DNA of 64,000 nucleotides from Spongilla lacustris (taxonomy: Eukaryota; Porifera; Demospongiae; Spongillida; Spongillidae), in NCBI GenBank assembly GCA_949361645.1, contig OX442415.1:6488899-6552898 (forward strand). Reading direction: 5' to 3'. Under the pieces are notes generated by a model. That model had not been told where the DNA came from, did not search any database, and saw only the letters and a list, made by a program, of their open reading frames with translations. Shown piece by piece: positions 45,191 to 56,511 of the stretch. The position numbers and the translations under genes are program-made. Position 1 is the stretch's first letter. Each line of letters opens with the position of its first letter.

Positions 45191-45949
45191 GTTTCATTAA
45201 TTTTTTAATCTTTTCTTATAAGTGACTACCAGTATGCAGGTGTACATGTACTTTGCAACCCGTACATACTAGTACAATGTACAAGTAAATACGATTGTAT
45301 GACAAAATCCAGTCATTGTAATTCCCATATTTATTGCCTAGCATTTGCAGCTGTTCTAGATCGAAACTCGCGCGCCAAGCTTTGCCTCTTAGGAGCTCGT
45401 TTCTCGTCTGAGTTCAGTTCATAACGCCGCCTCTTAGAAGCTCGCACCGCAATGGAATTCTTTTCCTGTCGCCACCTCTTATAAGCTCGGTTCGACTCCA
45501 GATTTGCAATGTATGTGTGCTGTCACTGCATTCTGCGTTCTCCTAGCTCCCACCCTTAGAGGTAGCGAAGAGGCATGGCTATGACAGGAGTGTGCATGAT
45601 GACAAGTGGAGCAGACCCAAAGCAGATTGGAGCGTGCAGCATGAGCTATCTACCAGACAATCAGTGAATGGATCAGAGCTTGAGTTTTACTGATTGTATA
45701 CAAATTATTTTTCATCATCTGATCATGTAATTAACCTGGGGCGTGAATTTATATGTAACTACCATGGTGCCATTATCACGTGAGCAAAAACAGTATCATC
45801 CCCAAAACGAGTGGATGTGTTATACTGTGATGTTATATAATCCAATTAAGGTTTCCTTTCTTTCTTCGTTTGCTCTCATGCATGCAACGTGTAAATAGGA
45901 ACCCACCAAATAAAAAAATGAGTTAAAGTGTGAAACACAATATAAAAAT
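45191..45949. other. non-coding stretch, nothing recognised
   Basis: No supported gene. Repeated GCTCGxxxCG-type segments near 45390-45490 (for example TCTTAGGAGCTCG, TCTTAGAAGCTCG, TCTTATAAGCTCG) suggest a short degenerate tandem repeat of about 45-50 bp. Confidence 0.4.
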
Positions 45950-46150
45950 TTAATAAAAATAATACTGTTGGCGTTAGTAGAATTCGTAGAGTAAAAAGTA
46001 AGGAAACAAGAAATTATACATTCATTAAAATATCACAGATCTGCATTATTTAGTAAATCTCCCTGGCTGAAATTCTGTGCTAAATGTACATGTAGGTTTG
46101 TATAAATTAATGAATGTATAATCTCTGCAATTTTTACTCAATTGCTGTCT
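45950..46150. mobile_element. palindromic MITE, family C
   Basis: AAAAAGTAAGGAAACAAG then ATTATACATTCATT, mirrored by AATGAATGTATAAT and TTTTTACT. The end motif is shared with families A, B and D. The stem core is different. Confidence 0.55.
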
Positions 46151-46276
46151 ACAATATAACACAAAGTGCTCCTGTTCTCGTCCCCAGACCCTATACGTTG
46201 CGTATATGGAGTGTCACATTGGTCTGGGAACATGGCTAAAGTGCTCCTTTATTTGCTTCCAAGTCGCAATAATATC

Positions 46277-46517
46277 ATGGCATTATACTGTCTTTCTATC
46301 TGCGCTCTGAGCATGGTGCCTGGAGATATTTCTGCTTCATTTATTCTCCCTAACGTACCAGGTCAGCAGTGGGTAAAGGTCGGCTATCTGAATATGACTG
46401 TTATGTCACCTGTAGCATTGTGCGGAAAAAAAGCCGGTGTACCTTGTGGCTCAGTGAATATAACCACAAGCGGAGCTAGCTACCAAATGGTTTGGGAAAG
46501 GTTCCTTGGTTATTTAT
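46277..46517 (+). pseudogene. signal peptide plus cysteine-rich domain fragment
   Basis: After an acceptor-like TTTGCTTCCAAG it reads MALYCLSICALSMVPGD, VGYLNMT, an in-frame loss of about 12 codons including the DPTQQCP segment, then SVNITTSGASYQMVWERFLG. C of VCG is W here. Similarity stops at 46517, where unrelated AT-rich sequence and an inverted-repeat element begin. It is a truncated relative of 53860-54604. Confidence 0.75.
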
Positions 46518-46589
46518 ATATATATTTAAGTATTTGGGTGCCAATACTTAACGCCCTATTCACTTTTATTTTTGAATATATCAATAAAC

Positions 46590-46860
46590 ACTTGCAAATA
46601 ATAAATGGTAAACCATTCTATAAACACAGATACGTCGCTTTAGCCTTCAATTGCAAGGAGCAGACATGCTTCAGATAGTGAAGTACCTTTAAGCACCTCA
46701 GTGCAAGTACATAATGAACCACTTGAAAAATAAGAGGTCAGTGACCACCTTACTTCACTACTCAGATCTATCTATCTAAAGCATGTCTGCTCCTTGAAGG
46801 CTAAAACGAAGTATCTGTGTTTTCAGAATGGTTAACCATTTCTACAGTATACAATCAATT
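46590..46860. mobile_element. inverted-repeat element next to the truncated exon
   Basis: AAATGGTAAACCATTCT and AAGGAGCAGACATGCTT are mirrored at 46770-46855. The centre lies near 46720. No coding capacity. Confidence 0.7.
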
Positions 46861-47028
46861 TTGGGTTTAGGTTAGATTCATTTTAGTGCCTCTGTGTTGA
46901 CATGAATTTAAATGAATAAGAAAGCAATTAGGATTTGTAATAACCATTAATACATGTACACATGGTGAACTAACTATGCCTCTACAACAACAATAAACAC
47001 TATTATCACACACAGCATTGCATGTACT

Positions 47029-47156
47029 TTAGTCTTCATACATCAGTGGTTCCCTCTGCCTCTCATCAATGCTGACAGTGAAGCTGGTTGTGCTGGCCAT
47101 ATTGGTGGCAGGAATCACTACATCACTTTGTGTTCGAAATAATCCATCAATCTTTT
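47029..47156 (-). CDS. possible terminal exon, unrecognised
   Basis: Acceptor CTATTTCAACAG is followed by 42 open codons and TAA. It reads KIDGLFRTQSDVVIPATNMA, then TTSFTVSIDERQREPLMYED. The composition is protein-like. The acceptor sits at the edge of repeat R1 (47175-47350), so the upstream intron has been invaded. No neighbouring exon is found within the window. It does not match the C-terminus of the kinase copies. Confidence 0.4.
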
Positions 47157-47174
47157 CTGTTGAAATAGGGTACG

Positions 47175-47350
47175 AGGAAGCATGAACGATTACAAAGATA
47201 CGCTTGTATAAACAGGGACCATTTTTTTTTTTCAGTGGGGGCGGACGGAGGGGTACTATATAATACGGTACGCGCATTGGTATGAATATAATTATCTTTT
47301 TACCCCTGCCCCCCCCCCCCCTAATATGGACACCCTCCGCCGCGCCTGTC
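47175..47350. repeat. dispersed palindromic repeat R1, copy 2
   Basis: Inverted relative to 8546-8700: ends at CAGGCGCGGCGGAGGGTGTC (complement) and contains ACAAGCGTATCTTTGTAATC (complement). Confidence 0.65.
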
Positions 47351-47599
47351 ATGCCTCCAATTCGTTTAGACGCACATCACATGCGATAAGTCGTGTGATC
47401 GTGCGCCACCACTGTTGGCCATCGCGCAGCACATTACTGTATATCTAGGGAGATTTAAAACCCCCCGCCCTTCTATAGTATCATTCATACACATGTAGCA
47501 GACAACTGATTAGCAATCCGCAATGAATAAATCTCCCGCTGTATACCGTATACGTACTACATGATCTAATATAAGCGAGGCATTTTATAACGCTACTAC

Positions 47600-47725
47600 T
47601 AAGTTGTCCTTTTTGTGATTGGGGGGGGGGGGGGGGGGGGGGGGGGCTCAGCCCCCCCTTCGTCACGATTGGAGGGGCTAAAGCCCCCCAGCCCCCCCCC
47701 CCCCCCCTCCGCCGCCACTGCTTAT
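47600..47725. mobile_element. G-tract and hAT-like terminus CAGTGGCGGCGGAGG
   Basis: Contains a 26-G run (47621-47646), C runs, and the complement of CAGTGGCGGCGGAGGGGG at its right side. Confidence 0.5.
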
Positions 47726-47994
47726 TTAAATGTATAAATGTACTAGCTTATGAGATTCCCGCCTCCACATGCATAGACCCTGTGAATTAAGGCTTACACA
47801 CGAACGCGCGCTCTTAGACGCCCGCTTGACAGAGTGCACATACACAAAAACTCCTCCGCTGCACCAGAGATAATATACATAGATTATCTCTGCCTGCACA
47901 TACCCACCTCCTTAAATATAGCGTACACAAACGATATAGGGTCCGCATGCATACACAAAAACCAGATCGTTCTATAAGCACAGGCTATGCATCT

Positions 47995-48890
47995 GCTCTT
48001 CCACAATGTGGACCTGTGAAGTGGTGTTGGTGTGGTGTCACATTGCAAGTATGGTGGTGATGTGGTCTATACCACCACAACAGGATTAGAGACATCCTGG
48101 AGGAGACCCATCAATAACCACACATTGGTAACCTCTCTCATGACCACAGCAGGTCTTGCCCAGCTGACATTTTACTTCTTATAACTGGTTCTTGGGCAGA
48201 ACAGCAGCACATGACATTTCCATCACCCACTGGAAGCATTAGTGATGGTCAGTGCTGCTGCTCAGGCCACAGAGGCAAGGAAGCACATAGCAAATGACCC
48301 CAAATGTGATGAAATAGGGTTGGTGGGTGTGCATCCGTATGGTGATCTCTACCATCTTGTCATCAGGGTCAATTGCCTCCAGACTTGCACATCTACATGC
48401 AGGCCAAAGTCTGTTGTACTCCATATAGGACATCTATATGGCTGATTGAATCTGTAACTGGTTCACACAAATGCCTTGGCTATTCTCTTGAGAGAATGTT
48501 TAGAATTGAATTGTAGGCCTACACATGTAGTTGTCCAGTTTAGTTGTGTTGTGTGTATATATTTTTGTATAAATATTATTATGAATGATCGAAGAGCCTT
48601 TACATTTCCCTTGACAAGGTTCATGCTTTTGATCATTGATAGAGGGCTGTTATAGCTACAAGATTTTTGTGTGGCCAAGCAAAAGGCAAGGCTTCTGTGA
48701 CCACTGGATTGGTTGTTATTATGTTGCTATTGACCTTGGTATAGAAATGGTCATAAACTAGTTATAAAAAATTCCCCTTACAAACCACAAAATACACCAT
48801 CTGAACCATTTTAGGGTTACATGTAAACCACCTTTCCCCCATCACACAGAATTATGTGGTCATCCTAATTTGGACAATGTTTATTCTGGG
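47995..48890 (+). mobile_element. LINE-like 3' end, degenerate copy 1
   Basis: Coding remnants in several frames: CKYGGDVVY, then TEARKHIANDPKCDEIGL and CRPKSVVLH. They match the C-terminal part of the family at 38370-39430. A 3' untranslated region follows that is shared with the copies at 50165 and 52270. Confidence 0.65.
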
Positions 48891-49262
48891 AAAAGACATA
48901 CATTGTGGCATTGCTGAGAAAATCTTTCATCCTACACATGTACCTTATCTCCTACTGCATGCTGGTACTCCTGTATGGAAGGTTTTACTTTGCTTCAGCT
49001 ATAGATATTAATGTTTACTTACCTTATGGAACTATTCAAATGTAAACAAGATTGCTTTGCACTTGTTGATATACTGGTATAATGTGCTTTCCATTTCAGA
49101 CACAGTGCTGGAGTTGCCAATTGATAACTGATACGTTGCTATGCATTTATACCATGTTTTGTGCAAGTTGATCTATTCACCTATGGGGTAATAAAATATG
49201 TATCAACAAAGGGTATGGCACTCTGATTTACGTTAGAACAGTTGCATGCATATGAGGCAAGC
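48891..49262. other. non-coding stretch, nothing recognised
   Basis: No supported gene. Confidence 0.4.
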
Positions 49263-49575
49263 CCGTACAGCAGCGCGTAGCCAGGGAGGATCGGGGTGGG
49301 GGCCTCCCCCCCCCCCCCCCCCCCCCCCCTTTGATGCCTTCATGAATTCATCTCCTCCAGTAATATATGGTACTTTAAATTTTTGCATCAGGCCCGAAGG
49401 TACGTATAAGGTAACAAAGCTCTCGCTTTTCGTATAGAGCATGCAGTGGCGGCCCTCTTGTATTCACCCCGCCCTGAGCTAAACGCGAGGGGGATCCTTT
49501 GCTTTCGTTATTTGGTTAAACGCGAGGGGGACCTCCCACTTTCTCGATCCCGCCAGACTTCCTGGCTACGGCCTG
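49263..49575. mobile_element. foldback-like element with GTAGCCAGG ends
   Basis: GCGTAGCCAGGGAGGATCGG at the left and CTTCCTGGCTACGG at the right are inverted. The interior has a C run and a duplicated AAACGCGAGGGGGA. Confidence 0.5.
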
Positions 49576-49884
49576 ATGAGGTAATACCGCGGTATAAACA
49601 TTACTGACTGGAGCCTATACAATTGCAAGGTACAATGCAAGTTTCAACTAAACATATACACAACACCTCCTATGCAGAGTTGATTATACTACTATATGTG
49701 CTTGCTTCGTTTTGTTTAAACTCACAAGTTGGTTTTCGAGGTCTTACAGAAAGGCATGGGGAATAGGACTAAACTATTCAACTGTGTAGTGATTGTGTAA
49801 GAACATTTACATTCCTACAAATCTGTGCGATCAGTACTGACAAACTATTTATCCCTGAACTATAATGAGCTTGCCATTATTATA

Positions 49885-50160
49885 ATAACAAGTAACATTC
49901 TCTATGAGAAAGTTGGTGGTAAATAGGATTTGAAGGCAATAGTGGTGTAAAAAGTATTTAGGATACAAGGGTCTAATAATAAGGAAAAACGAAATAGTCC
50001 TATATTTAGCACATGACTAATGTAACAAACTCATCCTACTATCTGTGCTAAATATAGGACTATTTCGTTTTTCCTTATTATTAGACCCTTGTTTCCTTAA
50101 TTTTTACACCACTATTGCCTTCAAATACTATTACCCCCAACTTTCTCATAGAGAATGTTT
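49885..50160. mobile_element. palindromic MITE, family D
   Basis: Outer arms ATTCTCTATGAGAAAGTTGG and complement. The inner stem GAAAAACGAAATAGTCCTAT with its complement has a centre near 50015. The outer arms are those of family B. Confidence 0.75.
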
Positions 50161-50164
50161 TTTT

Positions 50165-50855
50165 TTTACTTGTTTAACCTCACTCAAGATCACAGCATGT
50201 CTTGCCCAGCTGATATTTTACTTCCTAACTGGTTCTTGGGCAGAACATGACACTTCCATCACTTCAGCACTAAACACACTGACTTTTTAGGAAGTGGGAG
50301 TGTCAGCCAATGCTGATGCACAAGCCTGATGAACTAGGCTGGGTGTGTGTCCTTATGGTGGTGGAAATGTATGGAGCTTGGGCAAAAGAGGCCTTCAACA
50401 CCTTGTCATTCCAAAGTCTGCTGCACTTCAGGATATCTATGGCCGATTAAATCTTCAACTGGTTCACACGAATGCCTCAGTACAGACCACCTAGCAGTGA
50501 TAGGTTTACTGTATGCCTACATGGTGTAATTGTCTAGTTTGGTAGTGTTTTACGTGTTTTAAGTATGTACAATAATAATAGGAAATTTATTAATTTTTAA
50601 AAAACATTCGCAAAAGTATATAGAAATACATGTGACATTAAATTACCTGCTACTAAAACTACATATTTTGCTAGAGTGCCACTGAGTTGCACAGTTGTTA
50701 TTGTGTTGCTGTTAGTAGAGAAATGTTCATATACTATTTCTCTTAAAAACCACAAAATGTACCATCTGAGCCATATTTGGGTTATAAGTAATCCACCTTC
50801 ACAACAGAACTACATGTATGTGGTCATCGTAATATTAGGACATTGAGCTAGCAGG
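50165..50855 (+). mobile_element. LINE-like 3' end, degenerate copy 2
   Basis: A coding remnant (KSAALQDIYGRLNLQLVHTN) is followed by the shared 3' untranslated sequence (GTACCATCTGAGCCATATTT). It is inverted relative to 52270-53130. Confidence 0.65.
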
Positions 50856-52269
50856 TCTTCAATATTCACATCTGTTTCACCACCAAGTTGTATTATCCAG
50901 ATAGAAGATGCATAGCCCTGACTTGGGAGGTCTTCAGGGTTGACAGGCAAAGAAGAATAGTCCAAGAGGGTCCCCTTGTTTGCACTCCTTCAGATGACTG
51001 GATGATACTGTCATTCCAAGAAAAGAAAGATGGAGATTAATAAGCTGTGTGTGCTAAACAAGACAATGGACAACTTTTAACATCTTGTCCCTTCGAACTG
51101 AATTTTTCAAAGCACAGTTTTTTAAAAAAGAATTTTTAAAAGTCCAGATTCAGTGGTTGATAGTTAGGGGGAGTTTTTGGAGGTTTCTGCCTCAGCCCCA
51201 TCTTTGACCAGGAGCAAAACAGGTAGAATTTCCTCTGGTGCCTTATTTCCAGCAATAGTGTATTTTTACAAATGGAGTGGCCTCAAGCATCTATGCCACC
51301 AGCATACCCATAATGATTTGTGTATTTATTTAGATGAACTGTGGGAACTGTATGGAGCCAGAACCTCACTTCATTCCACAACATTGCAATTCAGACCTCT
51401 AACACATATCACATAGAATTACTTGGAGCTCCAATCAGTGACTACGAATATTGCAGCCAGTTCTTTCTATAAATCCTACAGACCAACAAAATGCCATTGC
51501 AACCTTTCAGGTGAAATGCATGTGCTGGCATGTGCACAACATAAATTTCTATAGTCATGGAGCCAATGACTTACATAGGCATTGCACATCTCTCAACTTG
51601 GCAATTTCAGTCATTTCTTACCCTGCACTGCATGCTTTGTGTTTTATTGTAATATTTAGCTAACTTGCGTACTTATATTACCGCACCATAGCCTGTGTAC
51701 GTACCCATATGAAGGCACCATAGCTAGCTAGTGTACCCATGTCATTGTGTAGGGGACCATAGTTACAAGGTGTGACTGTTTATAAATGGGTTATTGTGTC
51801 AGTGTGGTATGTGTATTTGTAGCAGGCTTTGTTACGTGCATGCAATATAACATAAGCACATGTGCATATGGACGTATTGGCAACAGACTCAAACGTGAAT
51901 GTTGTGCATGTGTTGTGTATTCAATGTTATCAACAAGACCTTTACTTTGGTGGCTGAGAATGGTTGCAGAGAATGTCTGGCAGTTTGTTTGATGTGTGTG
52001 ATGTGTTTTAGCAGAGTGCTGTACACTTGTTGGCGCATACTTTTTTTTTACAGGGGCCTTGCACTTTTAAAGTCACAGTAAAAATGCATAGAAACATAGC
52101 AGGTATTGAGTGGCTCCAGCACTGTGTCTGAAATGGGACACACATTATTTAGTGCAAGACAAGCAAAGCTAAGACTTTCATACAGGATGAGAGTAGGAGC
52201 CATGGAGATGATGAAAGACATAGCCATTTGGGTAGATTAAAATAATAATAATAATGCAACAATGTAGAT
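50856..52269. other. non-coding spacer between inverted LINE ends
   Basis: No supported gene. The two LINE copies on either side could pair as an inverted repeat. Confidence 0.45.
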
Positions 52270-53130
52270 CTTACCAAGAATAAACGATGTCCTAATATTA
52301 CGATGACCACATAGTTCTGTTGTGAAGGTGGATTACATATAACCCAAATATGGCTCAGATGGTACATTTTGTGGTTTTTAAGAGAAATACAACATGTAGT
52401 TTATGAACATTTCTCTACCAATAGCAACACAATAACAACCGTGCAACTCAGTGGCACTCTAGCAAAATATGTAGTTGTAGTAGCAGGTAATTTAATGTCA
52501 CATGTATTTCTATATACTTTTGCGAATGTTTTAAACTATTATTATTGTACATACTTAAAATACGTAAAACACTACCAAACTAAACAACTACACCATGTAG
52601 GCATACAGTATAACTCTAAAACTATTACTGCATGGTGGTGCTGTGCTGAGGCATTCGTGTGACCCAGTTGAAGATTTAATCGGCCATAGATATCCTGAAG
52701 TGCAGCAGACTTTGGCCAGTGGCTAAGTCTGGAGGCATAATGACAAGGTGTTGAAGGCCTCTTTTGCCCAAGCTTCATACATTTCCACCACCATAAGGAC
52801 ACACACCCAGCCTAGTTCATCAGGCTTGTGCATCAGCATTGGCTGACACTCCCACTTCCAATAAAGTCAGTGTGTTTAGTGCTGAAGTCATGGAAGCGTC
52901 ATGTTCTGTCCAAGAACCAGTTAGGAAGTAAAATATCAGCTGGCTGAGCTGGGCAAGACATGCTGTGGTCACGAGTGAGGTTACCAATGTGTGGTCATTG
53001 ATAGGTCTCCTCCAGGATTTCTCTAATCCTGTTGTGGTGGTATAGACCACATCACCACCATACTTGCAACGTGACACCATGCATATCTACCTAGCACCAA
53101 AATCCCCCAAACCCAGAGGTCCACATTGTG
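52270..53130 (-). mobile_element. LINE-like 3' end, degenerate copy 3
   Basis: The reverse strand carries CKYGGDVVY, SLWWWKCMKLGQK and KSAALQDIYGRLNLQL in broken frames, then the same 3' untranslated sequence as copy 2, with high similarity. Confidence 0.7.
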
Positions 53131-53859
53131 GAAGAGGGTGAGCAGGGGTCTGTGCATGTGGAGGTTGGAATCTCATAAGCTACATGTACTACATTGTACA
53201 TGTACAATCATATTTAAATTACAAGTATACTAGTCCGTCAACAACAGCTATTTAGATAGTTTAATATAAGTGTCTTCGAACGCTGCCACAATCTATAACC
53301 TCATACCTCCCCCCCCCCCCCCCTTACCCCGGGCACAAAGGGAAAATAGTATAAGAATTTTATTTCTAACAGCCGGCAGAGAGTGACTCCTGTCACATGT
53401 TATGATGTTGTACACCAGGTACTTGTCACATAGTATAATGCTTATACTAACAGTTTTTTTTTTTTAAAATAACATTCGACTCTCATTTCCTAGCTGTTTT
53501 TACAATGCGTATATATACATAATTATAAAAATAAAAATAAAATATACTTTCTACACAACCACATTGTCAAAGAGCGTGTATTTATTTACTTGTGTTATTA
53601 GTTTTACTACTGATATACGGAATGTGAGGGGAGTGAATCGACTTCTTACATATGTATACATGTGCACATGCGTGGGTGGTGCAATATGTCTATACATGTA
53701 TAAGTTTAAAATCTCCATCATATATCCGTTTGAATTTTGTAAATGGTTCATTTTGTACATGGCACATCCGGCAAGTGACATACATGTACATCTTTATTCA
53801 TTACGTAACCACTTGTTCTGTATATATGTATTTGTTCCCACCTAACTAGCCACGATAAC
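53131..53859. other. upstream region of the intact ectodomain exon
   Basis: No gene. Contains a C run at 53310. The last 20 bases before the ATG (ACTAGCCACGATAACATG) are conserved in the 61882 paralogue. Confidence 0.45.
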
Positions 53860-54604
53860 ATGATGCTTATGGCATCCTACCTGGCTGTCTGTCTTCTGAA
53901 CACGGTATTTTCCAACCTTGTTACTTCATTTCTTCTGCCTGACATACCTGGCCAGGTGTGGAAAAAGGTCGGCTACCTAAATATGTCCGATCCAACGCAG
54001 CAGTGCCCAGACTCGTGGAAAAGACGTTCGTCACCTGTTGCATCGTGCGAAAAGAAAGACAATCTACCTGTACTTTGTGATTCGGTGAATATAAGCACTT
54101 CTGGAGCTAGTTACCAAATGGTCTGCGGAAGGTTCCGTGGCTATCAGATTGGATCGCCTGACGCTTTCAGGAATGTCACTGTATTGGAAATGGATCTGGA
54201 AAGGTACTACGTTGATGGGGTTAGCATCACATACGGGTCACCAGGAAACAGGCATCACGTATACACATATGCCGCTGGGGTACAAGAATACAATACGTCC
54301 AGTGCCTGTCCATGCGCGGGAGGAGTACCCGCTCCAACTTCAATTGTAGGTTCTGATTACTACTGCGAATCAGGTAATTCCGCAAAATCGTGGGATGGAA
54401 CGACGTTCTACAACGCTGACGTCCTGTGGGATAGACAGCTGTGTCGTAATGCCGAGGCCACGTGCTGTGATCCACCATTCCTCCCGTGGTTCTGCAAAAT
54501 GTTTCCTAACCCCATCATTGAGAATCTGGAAGTTAGGATATGTTTGGATGAAGATCTTGCCAACGAAAATGTGGCCCTCGAGTTCTTTGAACTGTACATA
54601 CTAG
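53860..54604 (+). CDS. signal peptide plus cysteine-rich ectodomain, intact exon
   Basis: 248 codons from ATG to a GTGAGT donor at 54605, ending in phase 1 (LYIL plus G). The hydrophobic N-terminus (MMLMASYLAVCLLNTVFSNL) looks like a signal peptide. The domain runs VGYLNMSDPTQQCPDSW, LCDSVNISTSGASYQMVCGR, GYQIGSPDAF, YYVDGVSITYGSPGN, CPCAGG, GSDYYCESGNS, YNADVLWDRQLC, CCDPPFLPWFCKMFP and EVRICLDEDLANENVALEFF. Cysteines are mostly paired in spacing, as expected for a secreted disulphide-bonded fold. It is the reference for the four broken copies in the window. Phase 1 would fit FN3 or transmembrane exons, but none follow. A MITE and a Ginger1-like element lie downstream instead, so it may be an orphan exon. 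Confidence 0.8.
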
Positions 54605-54689
54605 GTGAGTTAAGGTGGTATTGGATATAGGATATTATTGTCAAGCTGCCTTTGTGTAACTGACATGTGCAAATAAATAATTATAATTA

Positions 54690-54900
54690 CCATGTAGGAT
54701 TGGTGATGCAAAAAGCAAGGAAACAAAGTACAGTATGTTAAAGTGGAATTAGAAATTGAAGAAGCCTATTTGCAAATTTCGGACTGTTAGTTATAGTTGT
54801 ATAGAATCCTACCAAAGCATACTGTACCTTGTTTCCTTGCTTTTTGCACCACCAATCCTACATACCACCAATCATTTTCTCGATATAGAGAAGTTTTGAT
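54690..54900. mobile_element. palindromic MITE, family A, complete copy
   Basis: GGATTGGTGATGCAAAAAGC and the complement at the other end, with AAGGAAACAAAGTACAGTAT stems. The core (AAGAAGCCTATTTGCAAAT) matches 2922-3142. Confidence 0.75.
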
Positions 54901-55676
54901 TTATATGGAGGTCGTGAGCAAACACTGGATACTTGTGGGTTTTGCGCATTGGCGGTTTTGTGGTTATAACGTAGAGGTTTCGCGGTTTAGCAAATAACAA
55001 AAGGCGGTTGGTTTTGCACACAAAACATTGCATCGGTTAATAACATTTTCAACACAAAACATTTCTCGTTATTAAAACGTTCACATTCGAATGGCCGGGT
55101 ATAATAATAACACAGTGATGTGGTATGTCTGTAGGATGCATATAAGACCGGGCATGTCACTGGAATTTTGGTCCTGAAAAATTTGGTCCCGGACGGAAAT
55201 TTTCGCTGAAAATTTTGGTCCGCCCGGACCGATAATTTCGAAAAATACGGTCCGCCCTGAAACTTTAGGTCCGGACGTTGTTTTCTAAGTTTATAATGAA
55301 GTTTACCACCATCTCCTTCGTAATCGCTGTAGTACATATATGCATGTAACTAGTCTCTTGACTTCATTGACGGGATTGAGTGGTAGGTGAATATAAATGT
55401 ATAATCACTGATGCTCTCGTATCGATCTATTATATTACATGTAATAGGACCTATTAGAAGGGGCTTTGGGACTCCTTACTCATTGTAGAAGACTACATGC
55501 CTATGTACTCTGATGGTAGACCAACCAAAACCTTTTGGCGTTTTCTATCAAGGCCACACAGTAGGTGATCTGCAATTGACCCTGATGTGTCTGCTTAATT
55601 GTAGTAGTTCAGTTGTGCAACTCATTGTATATAAATACTCACTCAGTAAAGGTAAAGTTCATTAACACACCAAGAT

Positions 55677-56388
55677 TTATGTACTGAGTGAACAATTCCA
55701 TTCTTCTGCACTTGATGGAAGAGAGTGGAGGCCAACACACTTGATGTGAAACCACTGTTCGCAAAGACCACACTGCACCATATCCCCATAGGTGTCAGGC
55801 ATCTGACAGCTACAAAACACATCTATATTCATGATGAGGGTATGATGGGCTCTTTTCACTTTCTTGGTAAGAAAAGGAGTGAAGTTGCTTGTAGTGTAGC
55901 ACTTTAAGAGGTGGTCTCGCATAGTTGCCTGGTCAAACTTGATTTCTTCTAGGCAGTGACTCAGGGCAGCATGCAATGCAAATGCTATTGCAAAAACCCC
56001 ACAATCATCACTGCCACGCTGCTTTTGGACGGTAGCAACATTCACAGCTAAGAATGAATTCCCCACACTCTCACATATTGATGTTCTGTACACCTGGCAT
56101 AACTGATGGGTTAGGGTCGAAGAGATATGACTTCCAACCTAAAGAGTGACTGTACCACAAAGTCGTGCTGACGTTACCCAGTGGGAATCCGACACTATAT
56201 GAATCTGAATGGCATCCATCTTGGCTGGAAGATATCCATTGTTCTGAGCTAGAAGAGTGCTCTGCCATCCATCAATGGTGGGGAACTGCATTCTGAGAAG
56301 CTCTTGTGCATAGAACATGTGGTCATCAGTCAGCCATTCACCACCCACTACTTGTTTACTTCATTTCGCGTGTGAAAGGGCACTTTCT
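55677..56388 (-). pseudogene. Ulp1-type cysteine protease with PHD finger (Ginger1-associated)
   Basis: The frame from 56340 reads GGEWLTDDHMFYAQELL, GWQSTLLAQNNGYLP and SDSHWVTSARLCGTV, with the catalytic histidine in HW. After a break near 56130 the second frame reads YRTSICESVGNSFLAV, then QKQRGSDDCGVFAIAFALH with the glutamine and catalytic cysteine. It ends with CSCQMPDTYGDMVQCGLCE and QWFHIKCVGL, a PHD-type zinc finger. Upstream, RKCPFTREMK should continue into QVVGGEW, but four extra bases (TAAA, about 56354) add a stop. Such proteases cleave SUMO-like tails. In transposons their role is unclear. Confidence 0.75.
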
Positions 56389-56511
56389 CTGTGAGAAAAT
56401 AAATGGTAAATCATCAGTTTACACACATAATGCAGAGTGCAATCCAAATCAAAATGAGCAGTTTGTACTATATAGGTAGTACATTCCTCTGCTATACACA
56501 AAGTAATTTAC

